Notes under the pieces: generated by a model
Database searches by the model: none
What the model was told of the DNA's origin: nothing
What the model saw: only the letters and a program-made list of their open reading frames with translations
From: Triglochin maritima
Lineage: Eukaryota; Streptophyta; Magnoliopsida; Alismatales; Juncaginaceae
Direction of reading: 5' to 3'
Length of the DNA stretch: 64,000 nt
NCBI GenBank assembly: GCA_963682175.1
Contig: OY821779.1
Coordinates: 7,018,501-7,082,500 of the forward strand
Part shown: positions 23,831 to 34,673 of the stretch, one piece after another
Numbering within the stretch: the first letter of the stretch is position 1
Layout: each line of letters begins with the position of its first letter
Program-made: the position numbers and the translations under genes

Positions 23831-24420
23831 ACCCTACTTCATAATGAAGTTCCTAACCGTTCTCCTTTCTTGCAATTCTAAGTTTCCTTCCTCCAGACCC
23901 CAAACCAGGGCTACTTGAACTGCATGTGCCCATGTGTATCTGTTGATGTGTTTGATGTCCCTCAAATGCTTCATGAACCACATCTTGGTTCGAAGTGTTC
24001 CATCGAAGAACAAAAATGGTTGAAGATGAAACAAACCAGGAGTTGAACGTACTCCTCGGGGTCACCCATCACACTACTAGCAGTCAGATGACCAAATAGT
24101 TGAGTGTTGTTAAGGTTCACCCTGTATCGCTTCTGTACACCCTTGGGTTCCATAACAACTGTCTTCCCACACACTCTTAGCCCTGTTGTAAGGGGGACTA
24201 CCCATGATCTTATTCTCAGCCTCACCTCCTTCGCGTCGTAGTGTTCGACGAACCAACCGAGAATTTCATTGTCCGTTGGAATGTTAGGAAAATGTAGGAA
24301 GTGACCGAAAGGGGTCTCCCGGAAAACCTCCTTCTCAACTTCCTTCATCCTACCGAACTGTTTTTTGATCGTCGTCCAACCACACTTTGTTTCCCGGAAG
24401 TAGTAGGTGATTCCTTAAAA
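23831..24420 (-). pseudogene. DUF1985-like transposon gene fragment, broken
   Basis: Minus-strand blocks in order: VFRETPFGHFLHFPNIP, LRIRSWVVPLTTGLRVCGKT, GHLTASSVMGDPEEYVQLL, then in a shifted frame FLFFDGTLRTKMWFMKHL, INRYTWAHAVQVALVWGL. This resembles the N-terminal domain (DUF1985) of plant Mutator-linked genes that often carry a Ulp1-type protease further on. The frame shifts near 24010-24030 and no protease domain follows. It is convergent with the FAR1 fragment. Confidence 0.6.
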
Positions 24421-24862
24421 CAAACGAATGAAGAAACAAAAGTTCATAAATAACAAATCGAGGTAGGGGAAAAAACCTAAATCGACCCACCTACTCAGTC
24501 ACGACGTCGCTAGTGACAACATTAATCGGCGAATCCATTCTCTTTTTGTTGTGAAAGACACCAAAAGGAACTATTTTTTGGCTTCCTCCGTTCGCAGGTA
24601 CTCCCCGCAAGGACAAAGGTGGATTCTCCCTTTCGATGAGTCTATTTGTTTCCTTCCTCGATATCCGAACTGTCGCCGCACTAGTTTCGATGACGAGGAC
24701 GACGTGTCAAGGTGACTGGACGCTGACTAACCAAATTTTGAGTGCCACGTAAGGCACATCACGGACGCTCATGTTCGTGTATAAGGATCCATTTTTATTT
24801 ATCTCTTAGATTGGGTTGTAGATTTTGTTCACAACTCAAATACTTTTATCTAACATATCACC
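24421..24862. other. Flank between DUF1985-like fragment and copia element
   Basis: Contains further degenerate sequence of the same transposon (no intact frame) and then AT-rich DNA up to the LTR. Confidence 0.4.
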
Positions 24863-25079
24863 TCTTATAAAATAAATAGACATGAAGCAATGAAGATGAA
24901 GATTTAGGGGAGAATAATTGTTGTATTTCATCATCACCAAAGTATTGCAATAGTCTCTTATTTATAGACTAAAGGAGACAAATGAAAGGATGTACGTTAC
25001 AAGAGTTTACAAATGAGAATGTGAGAGGTTGATGGAGTTATGAGAGGAGAAGGTGAAGCATCCATAATATTTCACAACA
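24863..25079 (-). repeat. 3' LTR of the copia-type element
   Basis: About 217 bp; on the minus strand it begins TGTTGTGAAATATTATGG and pairs with 30579-30794. Confidence 0.75.
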
Positions 25080-25103
25080 CTCCCCTTAAATCTTCTACGT
25101 TTT

Positions 25104-25612
25104 TTAGTTTGTCTCGTTAAAACCTTACTAAGAAAAACTCATTAGGATAAAAACTTAGTAAAGTAAAAAGAGTACAGAGCGTATAATCCTCGCCCTCACT
25201 TCAACAAACGTTTTTCAAACGCTGAACACCAATCTTGAAAGCAAGTCGTTCAAAATCTCTGGTAGGCAACAACTTGGTGAATAGATCTACAAAGTTGTCA
25301 CTTGATTGATTTGCCACATTAAAAAACTTGCCAAGTAAAACTCTGTGGGACAAAAACTTGATGAAGGAAAAAGAGTACAACGTATAATTATCCTTCTCAA
25401 TTCAACATACATTTATAACACTCCTTTAAACAATATGCATTATGTTTATGTCTCGTTAAAAACATTACTACAAAACACTGTGGAAAAAATAGCTAAGGAA
25501 AAGAGTGCATAACATACGCTAACAAAAATACACAAGCTGCCTCATTAAAAACCTTTAATCAGTAAAACATTTTAGAAGAAAAAATGGAAAAAAGGGAAAA
25601 AAAGTGCAACTA
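25104..25612. repeat. Four degenerate copies of a CTCGTTAAAAACCTT motif
   Basis: Copies begin near 25110, 25317, 25449 and 25540. Each has TTAAAAACNTT, then AAAACTC.NT.GGA, then GGAAAAAGAGTACA-like words. They lie around the pol end and polypurine tract of the copia element. Confidence 0.6.
25201..25320 (-). pseudogene. C-terminal end of copia pol (RNase H end)
   Basis: The minus strand reads SSDNFVDLFTKLLPTRDFE then RLAFKIGVQRLKNVC and a TGA at 25203-25201. The 'DLFTK.LP...FE......G..R' pattern marks the end of plant copia polyproteins, just upstream of the polypurine tract. It has no continuous upstream frame. Confidence 0.8.
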
Positions 25613-28600
25613 CAAGCCTTCCAGACTTTATCCTTCAGGGATATCCGTCCTTCAAGGACGATAAATACAAATTCGTTCCCCCTGTTTCGTAGTTTACCAA
25701 ACATACAAATATATTTTACAAAGTTCTTAAATGCAAAAGTGCACGGGGATTCAATAAACAAATACATCATAGTTTAACGGATTTAATGGATATTTACTAT
25801 ATTTTCACTTAGATAATAGGATTGTGAAATGTGTTTGCGTAATTTTTCTCAAATGATATACTGGGAGTAACATAAACTATAGTAACTTTTGCAAAATATT
25901 AATATGTTACCTGAAAAGATATTACTCATGGACAATTTAAAAATATCTCATATTTATATTGATGTCATAGCAATATGAGAATGTAAGAATCAATAATTGA
26001 TTCACCAACTTGCATAAAGTTGTAATGACTCCACATAATGACATCAAATAGTTTGTGATAATAACTGATGTGCATTAGATATGTAGAAAATATCACTAAT
26101 ATAATTTTTTGTCCTGTGAATAGAAATTGGTAGATCATTAAACGTCATCTAAATGTTTTAAGAAAAACATTTACTGTGAACATGATAATGAACTTTAGGT
26201 CCTATAAGAATTGGATCTTTGTCGATATACAATATATGTCATTTGTTAATGTGCTTTCAAGGTGAGCATTTAGTAGAATATTTTTCCTCAATATTCTTTT
26301 TCTATAATTGAATCATTGTACCAATTCTCTTCTGAAGAATGTTTGAACTTCAGGTCGAAAAACAATTGATTTATCTCTAGTCATTTATTTAAAAATCTGT
26401 CATTTAAATATTTCACAAGTTTTCAAAAACTATGTTGGAGGTCGCATGACATCAAGTCATATGCATATAATAAAAAATAATAAATTTTGATATTGGGGAA
26501 ACATATGGACGACTAAGATCAACTTCGTATCATTCTTAGGGATGACTTTGATTGAAGATGTTATATGCGCACTCTTACTTATTTCTTCATATAGTGATCT
26601 TTGTATAGTGCATCTTTTGATTTTTGTTATTATATAATATATTTTGTCATCTTTGTCCTTCAGAGACTCTCATATAAGTTCCAATATTAAGTGACTTATA
26701 AAATTTTAAAGTCACAACATATCTTATATGTATATCATATTGATCATTTAACAGAACATATTATCAATATTACGAGAGAATGAGTAACATCATGATGGAT
26801 GTTGGGTCTTGCGAATACCCTTATATTACTTCTTGCTTTATAATGTATCACATTGATATTGTGATTTTTATTTGTATCATTGAGGAATATAGTTTCAAAA
26901 ATCAGGACTACAAGTCCAAATAATATATTTATTCAGAGAATTTATTCTACATTGTTTGCCTTCTTTTATTTATATCAAAAATAATGCTTATGACAATCTT
27001 ATAATATCATAGGTTTTGGATCCAAGTTTTCTCTTGAGATAACATGCTATTAAGAAGACGAATGAATTATTGATAATAATTTTAATATTTATTTAATATC
27101 TCTCATATCAACATATATCGTTGATTGCAAGTTTTATGTCAATAATAATCAAATCTCAATCGTTTCCCAAATTTTTAGGATTTGACCGTTCTGTATCCCC
27201 TAAATTTATTTTGTTTACTAGCTGCATTTATTTTACTGAGTTTATATATTCTTCATGAATAACCTCTTCAGGAGGTGTAATGTGACTAACTTTTATTTTT
27301 TATTTCCACAAATAATATATTTTCTGGTCCACGTTTCTGGCATTGGTTGAGCTCAAATATGTTTTTATCATGTGGAGATCTCTACTTTATGTTATGTGTT
27401 TTATTTCAAGTAATACAAGACTTAATCACTCATTTGTGATCAATAAATACGTATGACAATTACTTGCTAGATATTGCAAGATATTTATTTTATGAACTCC
27501 AGGTTCAACTATACTTGTACATATATTCTCTCATGAACTCCAGGTTCAATATAGTACATTTTCTTTAAGCTTCTAGCTTCTCCCCTAATGCCAGAAAATG
27601 TACATCATATATATGATTATTGGATTGGACAATAAAACTTAGTCATTCAAGAGCTTTAAATCACAAGAGGAAAACAATCTATTCATTATTGTACAAGTAA
27701 AGTAAGTATTTATAATATGGTATTGGTATAAACAATATTGGCAGATATGCATGTTGTGATAAACCATGTCTAAATTATATCAGACATAAATATGTGCAAT
27801 AAGAATTGTTCAATATTTTTACCATTTTTGATATCCTAAAGTGATATACATTTGAGATATACTCTAGCAAGAGAGAGACTCTCATTTATTGTGCAAATCG
27901 GCCGACAAACTTGACCTCATTTTTGTTCGTCTGATAGAAGTCAACAAAGTTATCTAAAGCTTCAAAAAATCAATACCAATGATGACATCTATAATTAATA
28001 TAAGAGATGATTTATTCAGGCACTTCTTGACATGTTTCGTCTTATTGAAGTCATCTTTATTTCATATTTGTTAGTTGCACAATTTTTTTGTTCACTGCTT
28101 ATGCTTTTGTTTTCACGATACTTTGTAATTAGTGCTTCCAACACACACAAAAAATATATCGTGATTTTCCAACAACTCTCATGACCATCAATTATCGGTA
28201 ATGCATAACCCAAAACTTTTGGGTTTTTGATTCCATACTACTACTGGAGTATTTGGTCATTAATTCGTAAGGTGATCAATATTTTCTTTACTACTAAACT
28301 CTATATATCTATGGACTTCTTGTCATAATTTCTGATTTAGAGTTTGACGTGCATTTTTACTAAATTAGTTATTTGCATGTCGTTTTGACGGTCATACGAA
28401 TCCTTCAGGGATTATCATAAAATTTCATAACCCTCTTTAAATGAATGATATCTAAATATTTGTGTGGTAGCATTGCATGAATATTAAGATATTCGCCTTC
28501 TGAGCCAATGCATATAATTTTCAATAACAATGATCACTTGTAAAATGGTAATTCAAATTCCACTATAATGTAGCACATATTATATATATATATATATCAA

Positions 28601-30562
28601 AATGAATATTATGTGCTCACAATATGAATGCTTGTAATAGTTGTGAATGAGCATGTGATGCATCAAAATTAACAAGTAATAATCACATGCTTGAACCACT
28701 TTACAAATACTCTTTTAATCAATATGATACTAAGAATTCATATAAATTATACGTGTGAATCATTTGATTCTTAATGATTACAATAAATCAAAAGTAATTG
28801 GCATGCTTTTACATTTAAAAGTGTGCATAAAAGACACGACAAACATTGAAAGCACATTATGTCTAGTAGACATATGCATTAAGTGGGTAATGAAATCAAA
28901 TTGGTAATGTCTTATCAAAACACAATTCGCAAATAATACGTATATCATAGACAAGAAAAAAAAAATACGAGTCTGAAGATATTATTCACAACAAGGTTAA
29001 ATCGATTACTATTACAGAAAGAGTCGAAATAAAGAATAATAAATTTGCAACACATCAATTGTTAACCAATCATCTCGTTGTTCGTATTTGCACAATTTCT
29101 ATTCCATCGACCATGAATTTTTCTTTCATAACACTTTAGCATGTGCTTCAGGTCACGCCAGAGACACTAGAGCAAACTTTATGGTCATACAACAACTAAT
29201 ACTCATTCTTTTAGAGCACAAATAATATAGGCATAAGCTTTTAAAAGTAAATAAATCCAAGAACCTTTTTTTTTGCTCTATACTACAACTGGAGTATCAG
29301 ATCATTAACTTGCATGGTGGATAAAATCATTTTACTTTTACATCTCAAGTATTTGGAAAACAATATTTGCGGTCTTCTAGCCACAAAGTTTTATTTGGAA
29401 AACAATATGATGGACCACATAAATTTACTCATTAGCACATCCTTCTGATATTTATATAAATCTTTTAAGGATTGCTATAAAAGTGATGTGTCTTCTTGTA
29501 CTTAAGTACTCGGTCCCTAAAATTTTACACAAGAGGTGTCATATCAATAGTAAACTTTCACCTTCTCTGCGGAAGTACATCCATATATTTTCAGTAAAAA
29601 ATTTCAGCTAAGATTTAACGAGGTCAAGCACATCAAATATAAGCATGTTTTCTATATATCATGAGATATGTATGCATCACATCAAATATAAGCACACACA
29701 AATTACATCGGACTTTGCTTATAAATTAAATCCCAATAAGCATAATGTCAACAACAAAACAAATATTGTAAGATGGTGATTCAAATTTCTTTGCAATATA
29801 CCATATTATATCACTTATATATTTGTAACAAAAATAAATCACATGTGCTCAAGAGATGCATCTATGACATAAGCGTAGATAAGTGATGATGTCACTTTTA
29901 GATAGAAGGTACAATTTGAAGCATCAAAATATCATTAATTCCAATCAAAAGAATCTCTAAGTTAAAAGGCAAAATCTTTATATGTTAATATAGGAAAAAT
30001 CCTTTGTAAAAAAAAATCCTAGATTAATGAATCCTTAATCCATCTCACGTGAAAAGGAAAGGTCAAAAAATATACCAAACATTTGACTATTTGAGCCTTA
30101 AATAGGAATAGACTATAATGACTAATATCCAAAATGTTCATTTAAGCTCGTGCAAACCTAGAAAAGAAAACGGTCGACCAACGTTCATGCATGACCCATC
30201 ATCGAATAATATGGAAAAACATGAAAGACCTACAAATATTTACAACTTAAGCACGTGTTTTCCTCAAGACCAAATGAAAAAAAGAGAGTTATCATCTTTT
30301 GAAGGAGAAATTGAAGTACAAGATTTATTTACAAACTATTTAGGTGGCCTCACATGAACCAAAAACCATACCATCGTTTATGCATGACTTTATCTCCTAT
30401 TTCTTTGAAAACGTGGCTATTAAAGAGAACGAAAAAATATATGCACAAAGCAATACTTTGAATATTCAAATGTTTACAAGTGCCAAAAGAAACAAAATCA
30501 CATATCATGAGTGCCAAAGATATGATTTGTTACCTTAGACGATACGTACAATGCTACCAGGA
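25613..30562. other. Interior of copia-type element, no recognisable coding
   Basis: Strongly AT-rich sequence, including a (TA)n run near 28580-28598. Frames such as 30118-30357 (+) and 28016-28213 (-) are open but match no family I recognise. Confidence 0.5.
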
Positions 30563-30578
30563 CATCGTGCTGATAACA

Positions 30579-30794
30579 TGTTATAAAATAAATATACATG
30601 AAGCAAAAGAGATGAATATTTAGAGGAGAATAATTGTTGTATTTCATTATCACCAAAGTATTACAGTAATCTTCTATTTATAAGCTAAAGAAAGCAAATA
30701 AAAGGTTGTATGTTACAAGAGTTACAAATGAGAAGGTTAGAGGTTGATGGAGTTATGAGAGAAGAAGGTGAAACATCCATAATATTTCACAACC
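30579..30794 (-). repeat. 5' LTR of the copia-type element
   Basis: About 216 bp. On the minus strand it ends TTTTATAACA directly before the primer-binding-site-like sequence at 30578-30563. Shared words with the left LTR include GAGAATAATTGTTGTATTTC and ATCCATAATATTTCACAAC. Confidence 0.75.
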
Positions 30795-33700
30795 TACTTT
30801 TTTTAAAAACTCGCAATTCTCTCAACTTAGTAGTTCGTCTGTTCGTACCACCAAAACATATAAAAGTATAAAAAGTCACGTGTAAAAAAGTGTAGAATGT
30901 GCAGATGATTGAAGATGTTGAATCATAAGCTCTGGTATTGGGATTAAACATCTAGCATGTACACAAAAATACACCTTGGTTATCAGTGTTGGGTCACCCC
31001 CATTTTGGACCGTAGCTCGTCTCACAAGGTGGAGAGGGTGTTAGGAAATTCTGGACCATAAAAAGGGTGTAATTGTGCGAAGAGGCAGGGTGGTGCTACA
31101 GGTTGGTTAGACCATTCTGAATTCTGACTCGTTGGATTTTTAACCATTTCAAAATTTGACCACTTAGATTGTCTTTGTAGACTCCAATCTTCTTATTTCA
31201 TTTAACATATATGAGCATTCTGTGATATGCTAAATCATAGTACAATGCATGATCTTATGGTTTTTTCTTCAAAAACCATATAAATATGTTACGCTAATGA
31301 TCTATTTTTACGAGGGCATTGGAAGGTTAGGTTATTTGTGAATCAACTCAAAATCCAAGTGGATGCACCTAAATGATCGTTGATTTTTGGGAGTATATTG
31401 TTTGGGTTTTACATGCTACAGAAGGACTAAATCAGTACTATGATCTATACTTGGGTACCGGTCTGACCCTGGCATGCAGGTCCAGTAATTTTATTTATAT
31501 TTAATATTTTAGTTATTTTTTGAGGTATTTTAAAAAAATTAAATGGGTCGGGCCGACCGGTACACATGACTACTATGATCGGGGGACTAGCTAAATTGCA
31601 TCTACTGATCTACATACTAGATGTACGGTGGAAGAAGGTTTAGACACCGTTTTGGTGTAAGGTTTGGAGAAATCAAATTCTCCAAAAACTGGTCAGACAT
31701 TGGAAACTCAAAGGCAAGAGATTCATGTGTTAAATGCGACTTCATGTTTGGATGCATGTTTCCTTCAGAAACCATTGACGTCCCATCCAGGGGCGAAGTT
31801 ACTGATGTGCCCCCATGACCATTTGTGCTTCTAAAAGCCCCCTCAATTTCACAACGACCGTGCGCCCTTCCTACTCCCTCCACCACTCTCACTGTCTCCC
31901 TCCCAACCCCATGTGTCTATGGCTTTCCTCGACGCAAACGATGAGCAAACCTTGTCCCACCGCACCCCTACCTGCTTCTTCCTGTTGTCAGCAAAGCACC
32001 AACATGTCGGGACGTCAAAAGGTGGCGGCGCATGGTTCTTCTGTTGCCCTACTCCAGTAAATACAATTGTTCTTCTTTCCTACCGTTCTTGCCCTTTTGT
32101 AATTTTTGTTGTCTTCTAACGAACAACCTTGTCTTAGGGACTCCCTTGTTGTGGTTTCTTCGTCTTCGAAGAGGCGGTGAATGTGTTCCTACCACCTAAA
32201 CCATATGGAGAACGATCATAAGCTCGACTTCATCATGTTGGCGGTGGACAACTTGCAGCGTAGGCTGGAGGAATTAGGCACATTGCAGGCACGATTGGTT
32301 TGTCTGGAGTGGGTGAGTGGAGAGAGGAGACGTGAGTGTTTTATTAGGTGGTTGTTTTTAATTAAAATTGGGACATGAGTGGAAATGCATGGGTTCACGG
32401 GGACAAGATGGTAAAAAAGTAGTGGCAAGTAAGATAAATATGTGGAGAAGTGAGGTTGAGGTATGTAGACATGTTCTTGAAATCCACGCTCACCTGGAGA
32501 AGTTGAATTTTCTAGTTTCTCACATTGCATTATAATCTAGAATCTGGGCCATATTTAGAATCTAGATTCTTTACAATCTAGATGTCGTTTGGATGCAAAT
32601 AAAAATTAATTTTTGGTTTCTTGGAGAATCTCATCATCATAACTATGCATCCAAACGGTGTCTTAGTTTTACAAATTCTTTTGCATGAGATATTGCTACC
32701 TTTCTAGACGCCTATGCTAGTTTTACGATAGTTCATTTAGGGTGATATTTCACACGCGTGACATGATAGTACAATAACAATTTAACATATCAAAGTTAGG
32801 GTGTGCTTATTATTCTTTTTTTGTGGGTGTGCACCAAAATATTGATATATCAATCCCAAAAAAAATTGAGGCTTGGGCTTGATATATTCTAAGTAAACCA
32901 AAGTGGTAGAGAGGTCTTAGTGCAAAAGGAACAAAAAAACATTTAGTTAAAACACAAGAAATAAAAAAAAACTTTGTGAATGATTACACGACATGCTCTC
33001 TTAGAATTTTTAGATTGGAAAATTCAAAATACTTGACCATGATTTATGTACATGCTAATTAGTAATTTGGTAATGTTAAGTTTGAAATAAATTTTTTGAG
33101 TAATTTCTACTACATAAGTTTTTAATACAATTTTGTTATATATAATTACAAAATTAAAAGATAATTGTGTAATTTGTGTTTTTATTTGTCAAAAGTAGTT
33201 CTGACTTTCAGTTTTTTAGTTATTCAGATTTTGTGCAATATATATAATTGTTAAGATATTTGATATGTTTATACATGATTTTTAACTTTGTTCGCGAGGA
33301 AGGACTTGAGAAGCATAACCAAAATATTTCCCGTACATTTAGGACTTCAACACTAAATAGAAGAAAATAAAATTTTCCCATTATTTAACACAGGTTTGAA
33401 AAAAATATGTTATTCAACAGAAATTATTTTCTCTTTCTCTTGTTCCTTGTGCACAAAATTCCGTCTGATTTTTTTAACGAGAACTATCAATAATATCTTA
33501 ATTGTTTACTATCATATTGTGTACCTATTTAATATCAACAAGTAATATTGTAATATATGTACGCGAACATGACATGATAAGGAATCTAGACACGAACACA
33601 ACATATAATTATTATGTTTACACGACACAAAATGATAAGTACACGATTCTTAACACGTGTTTACACGAGAAGTACCTCTTGTCCACGATTTACATGATAA

Positions 33701-34500
33701 ATACTTGTTTACACGATTTACATAATAACTTAGCTTAAGCTATTATCTTATTAGGTTATTAACTTGATTTAAACTTTAAAAATGTAATACTAATAATAGT
33801 GTAGTACCCACATACATATGCATTAATTTATCATACACTGCAAAAACACACATATATATAATTATATGACAAGTGATTCATCCTTAAAAAATATTGACAT
33901 GATTCGTTTTTTGCAAATTTGAACCTTTAACGACAAATCCAAATTGTTGATCTTATTTTGTAACACATGCTAAAAATGCATGCTAAATTTCGTTAAGTTG
34001 GGAGTTCATTGTTCTAGGATCAAGTGTTGTCAATTTTTTAATAAATTTGACAGATCAAATTTTTGGTGACTTAGATATGATACGTAAATGAGTTTTAAAC
34101 TTAATAAAATTTGGCAGACATGTTTAGCATATGATAAAACAAAATCGATGATTTGGATTTGTCTTAAATGATTCAAATTTTGGAAAACGAAGAATGTCAA
34201 TAGTGTCAACTAATTTTAAGGGTGAGATTCCCTCCTCTAATTATATGTGTATTACTATTAACGTATTATCGTGTACTAACATATATATCCTTTATTTATG
34301 TGTATAATTGTGTATCCAAGTACATAAAATTCATCTTATATATCATCGGATTATCACATACACAGTCTTGAAGACGAACTCGACGCAACTTATTGTGTTG
34401 CATATAGGGCACTCTAATCGATTCTGTACAGTGACTTATATCCATACACGAAATTATCGTGACATGTTAAGTTTTGACATGTCTGATTTTTAACAATCAA
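30795..34500. other. Intergenic region
   Basis: No supported gene. 31780-32200 has a more GC-rich, Ser/Pro-coding-like stretch without a continuous frame. 32530-32665 holds inverted repeats. 33000-34300 is AT-rich and featureless. Confidence 0.4.
32581..32662. mobile_element. Possible miniature inverted-repeat insertion (82 bp)
   Basis: GATGTCGTTTGGATGCA (32581-32597) and TGCATCCAAACGGTGTC (32646-32662) are inverted copies (one mismatch) enclosing 48 bp. GGTGTCGTTTGGNNGCA-type ends are common in plant MITEs (a similar word starts at 45832). No clear target duplication. Confidence 0.4.
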
Positions 34501-34529
34501 GAATACAAGGGTAGTGTACAGTACTCCAG

Positions 34530-34536
34530 TATAAAT
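34530..34536 (+). promoter_or_regulatory. Candidate TATA box of ILP1-like gene
   Basis: TATAAAT, 138 bp upstream of the chosen ATG (34674). It would place transcription start near 34560 with a 5' UTR of roughly 110 nt. Confidence 0.4.
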
Positions 34537-34673
34537 GTATACCTTTTTTTGTTTTTGTTTTTGTTTTGATGAGCGTAGGTATACACATATTATTCAGGGG
34601 CTCAGGGCCCCCTTCCAGAACAGAATCTCAATTTCACAACTCTCACACCGTCTCCTCTATTTTCTCCAAAACC

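Larger units (their letters stand above)
24863..30794 (-). mobile_element. Decayed Ty1/copia-type LTR retrotransposon (minus strand)
   Basis: Two related ~216-bp repeats (24863-25079 and 30579-30794) flank about 5.5 kb. Read on the minus strand, the right copy ends in TTTTATAACA and is followed at once by TGTTATCAGCACGATG, a primer-binding-site-like sequence. The left copy is preceded by an AAGGGGAG polypurine tract. Between them only the end of pol is recognisable; the rest is AT-rich with no gag, integrase or reverse-transcriptase frame. The LTRs have visibly diverged and I found no 5-bp target duplication, consistent with an old insertion. Confidence 0.75.

Noticed and set aside
28579..28598. 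(TA)n microsatellite as a functional site
   Set aside because: Simple AT repeat in AT-rich transposon interior, with nothing beyond slippage.
31617..32378. Several 65-91 aa frames on both strands in a GC-richer patch
   Set aside because: Overlapping, mutually exclusive, no shared domain, no splice-compatible continuation. Probably old transposon sequence.
34566..34673. N-terminal 36-codon extension of the ILP1-like protein
   Set aside because: The upstream ATG lies close to the inferred transcription start, and the family begins at the SRNFRRR block.
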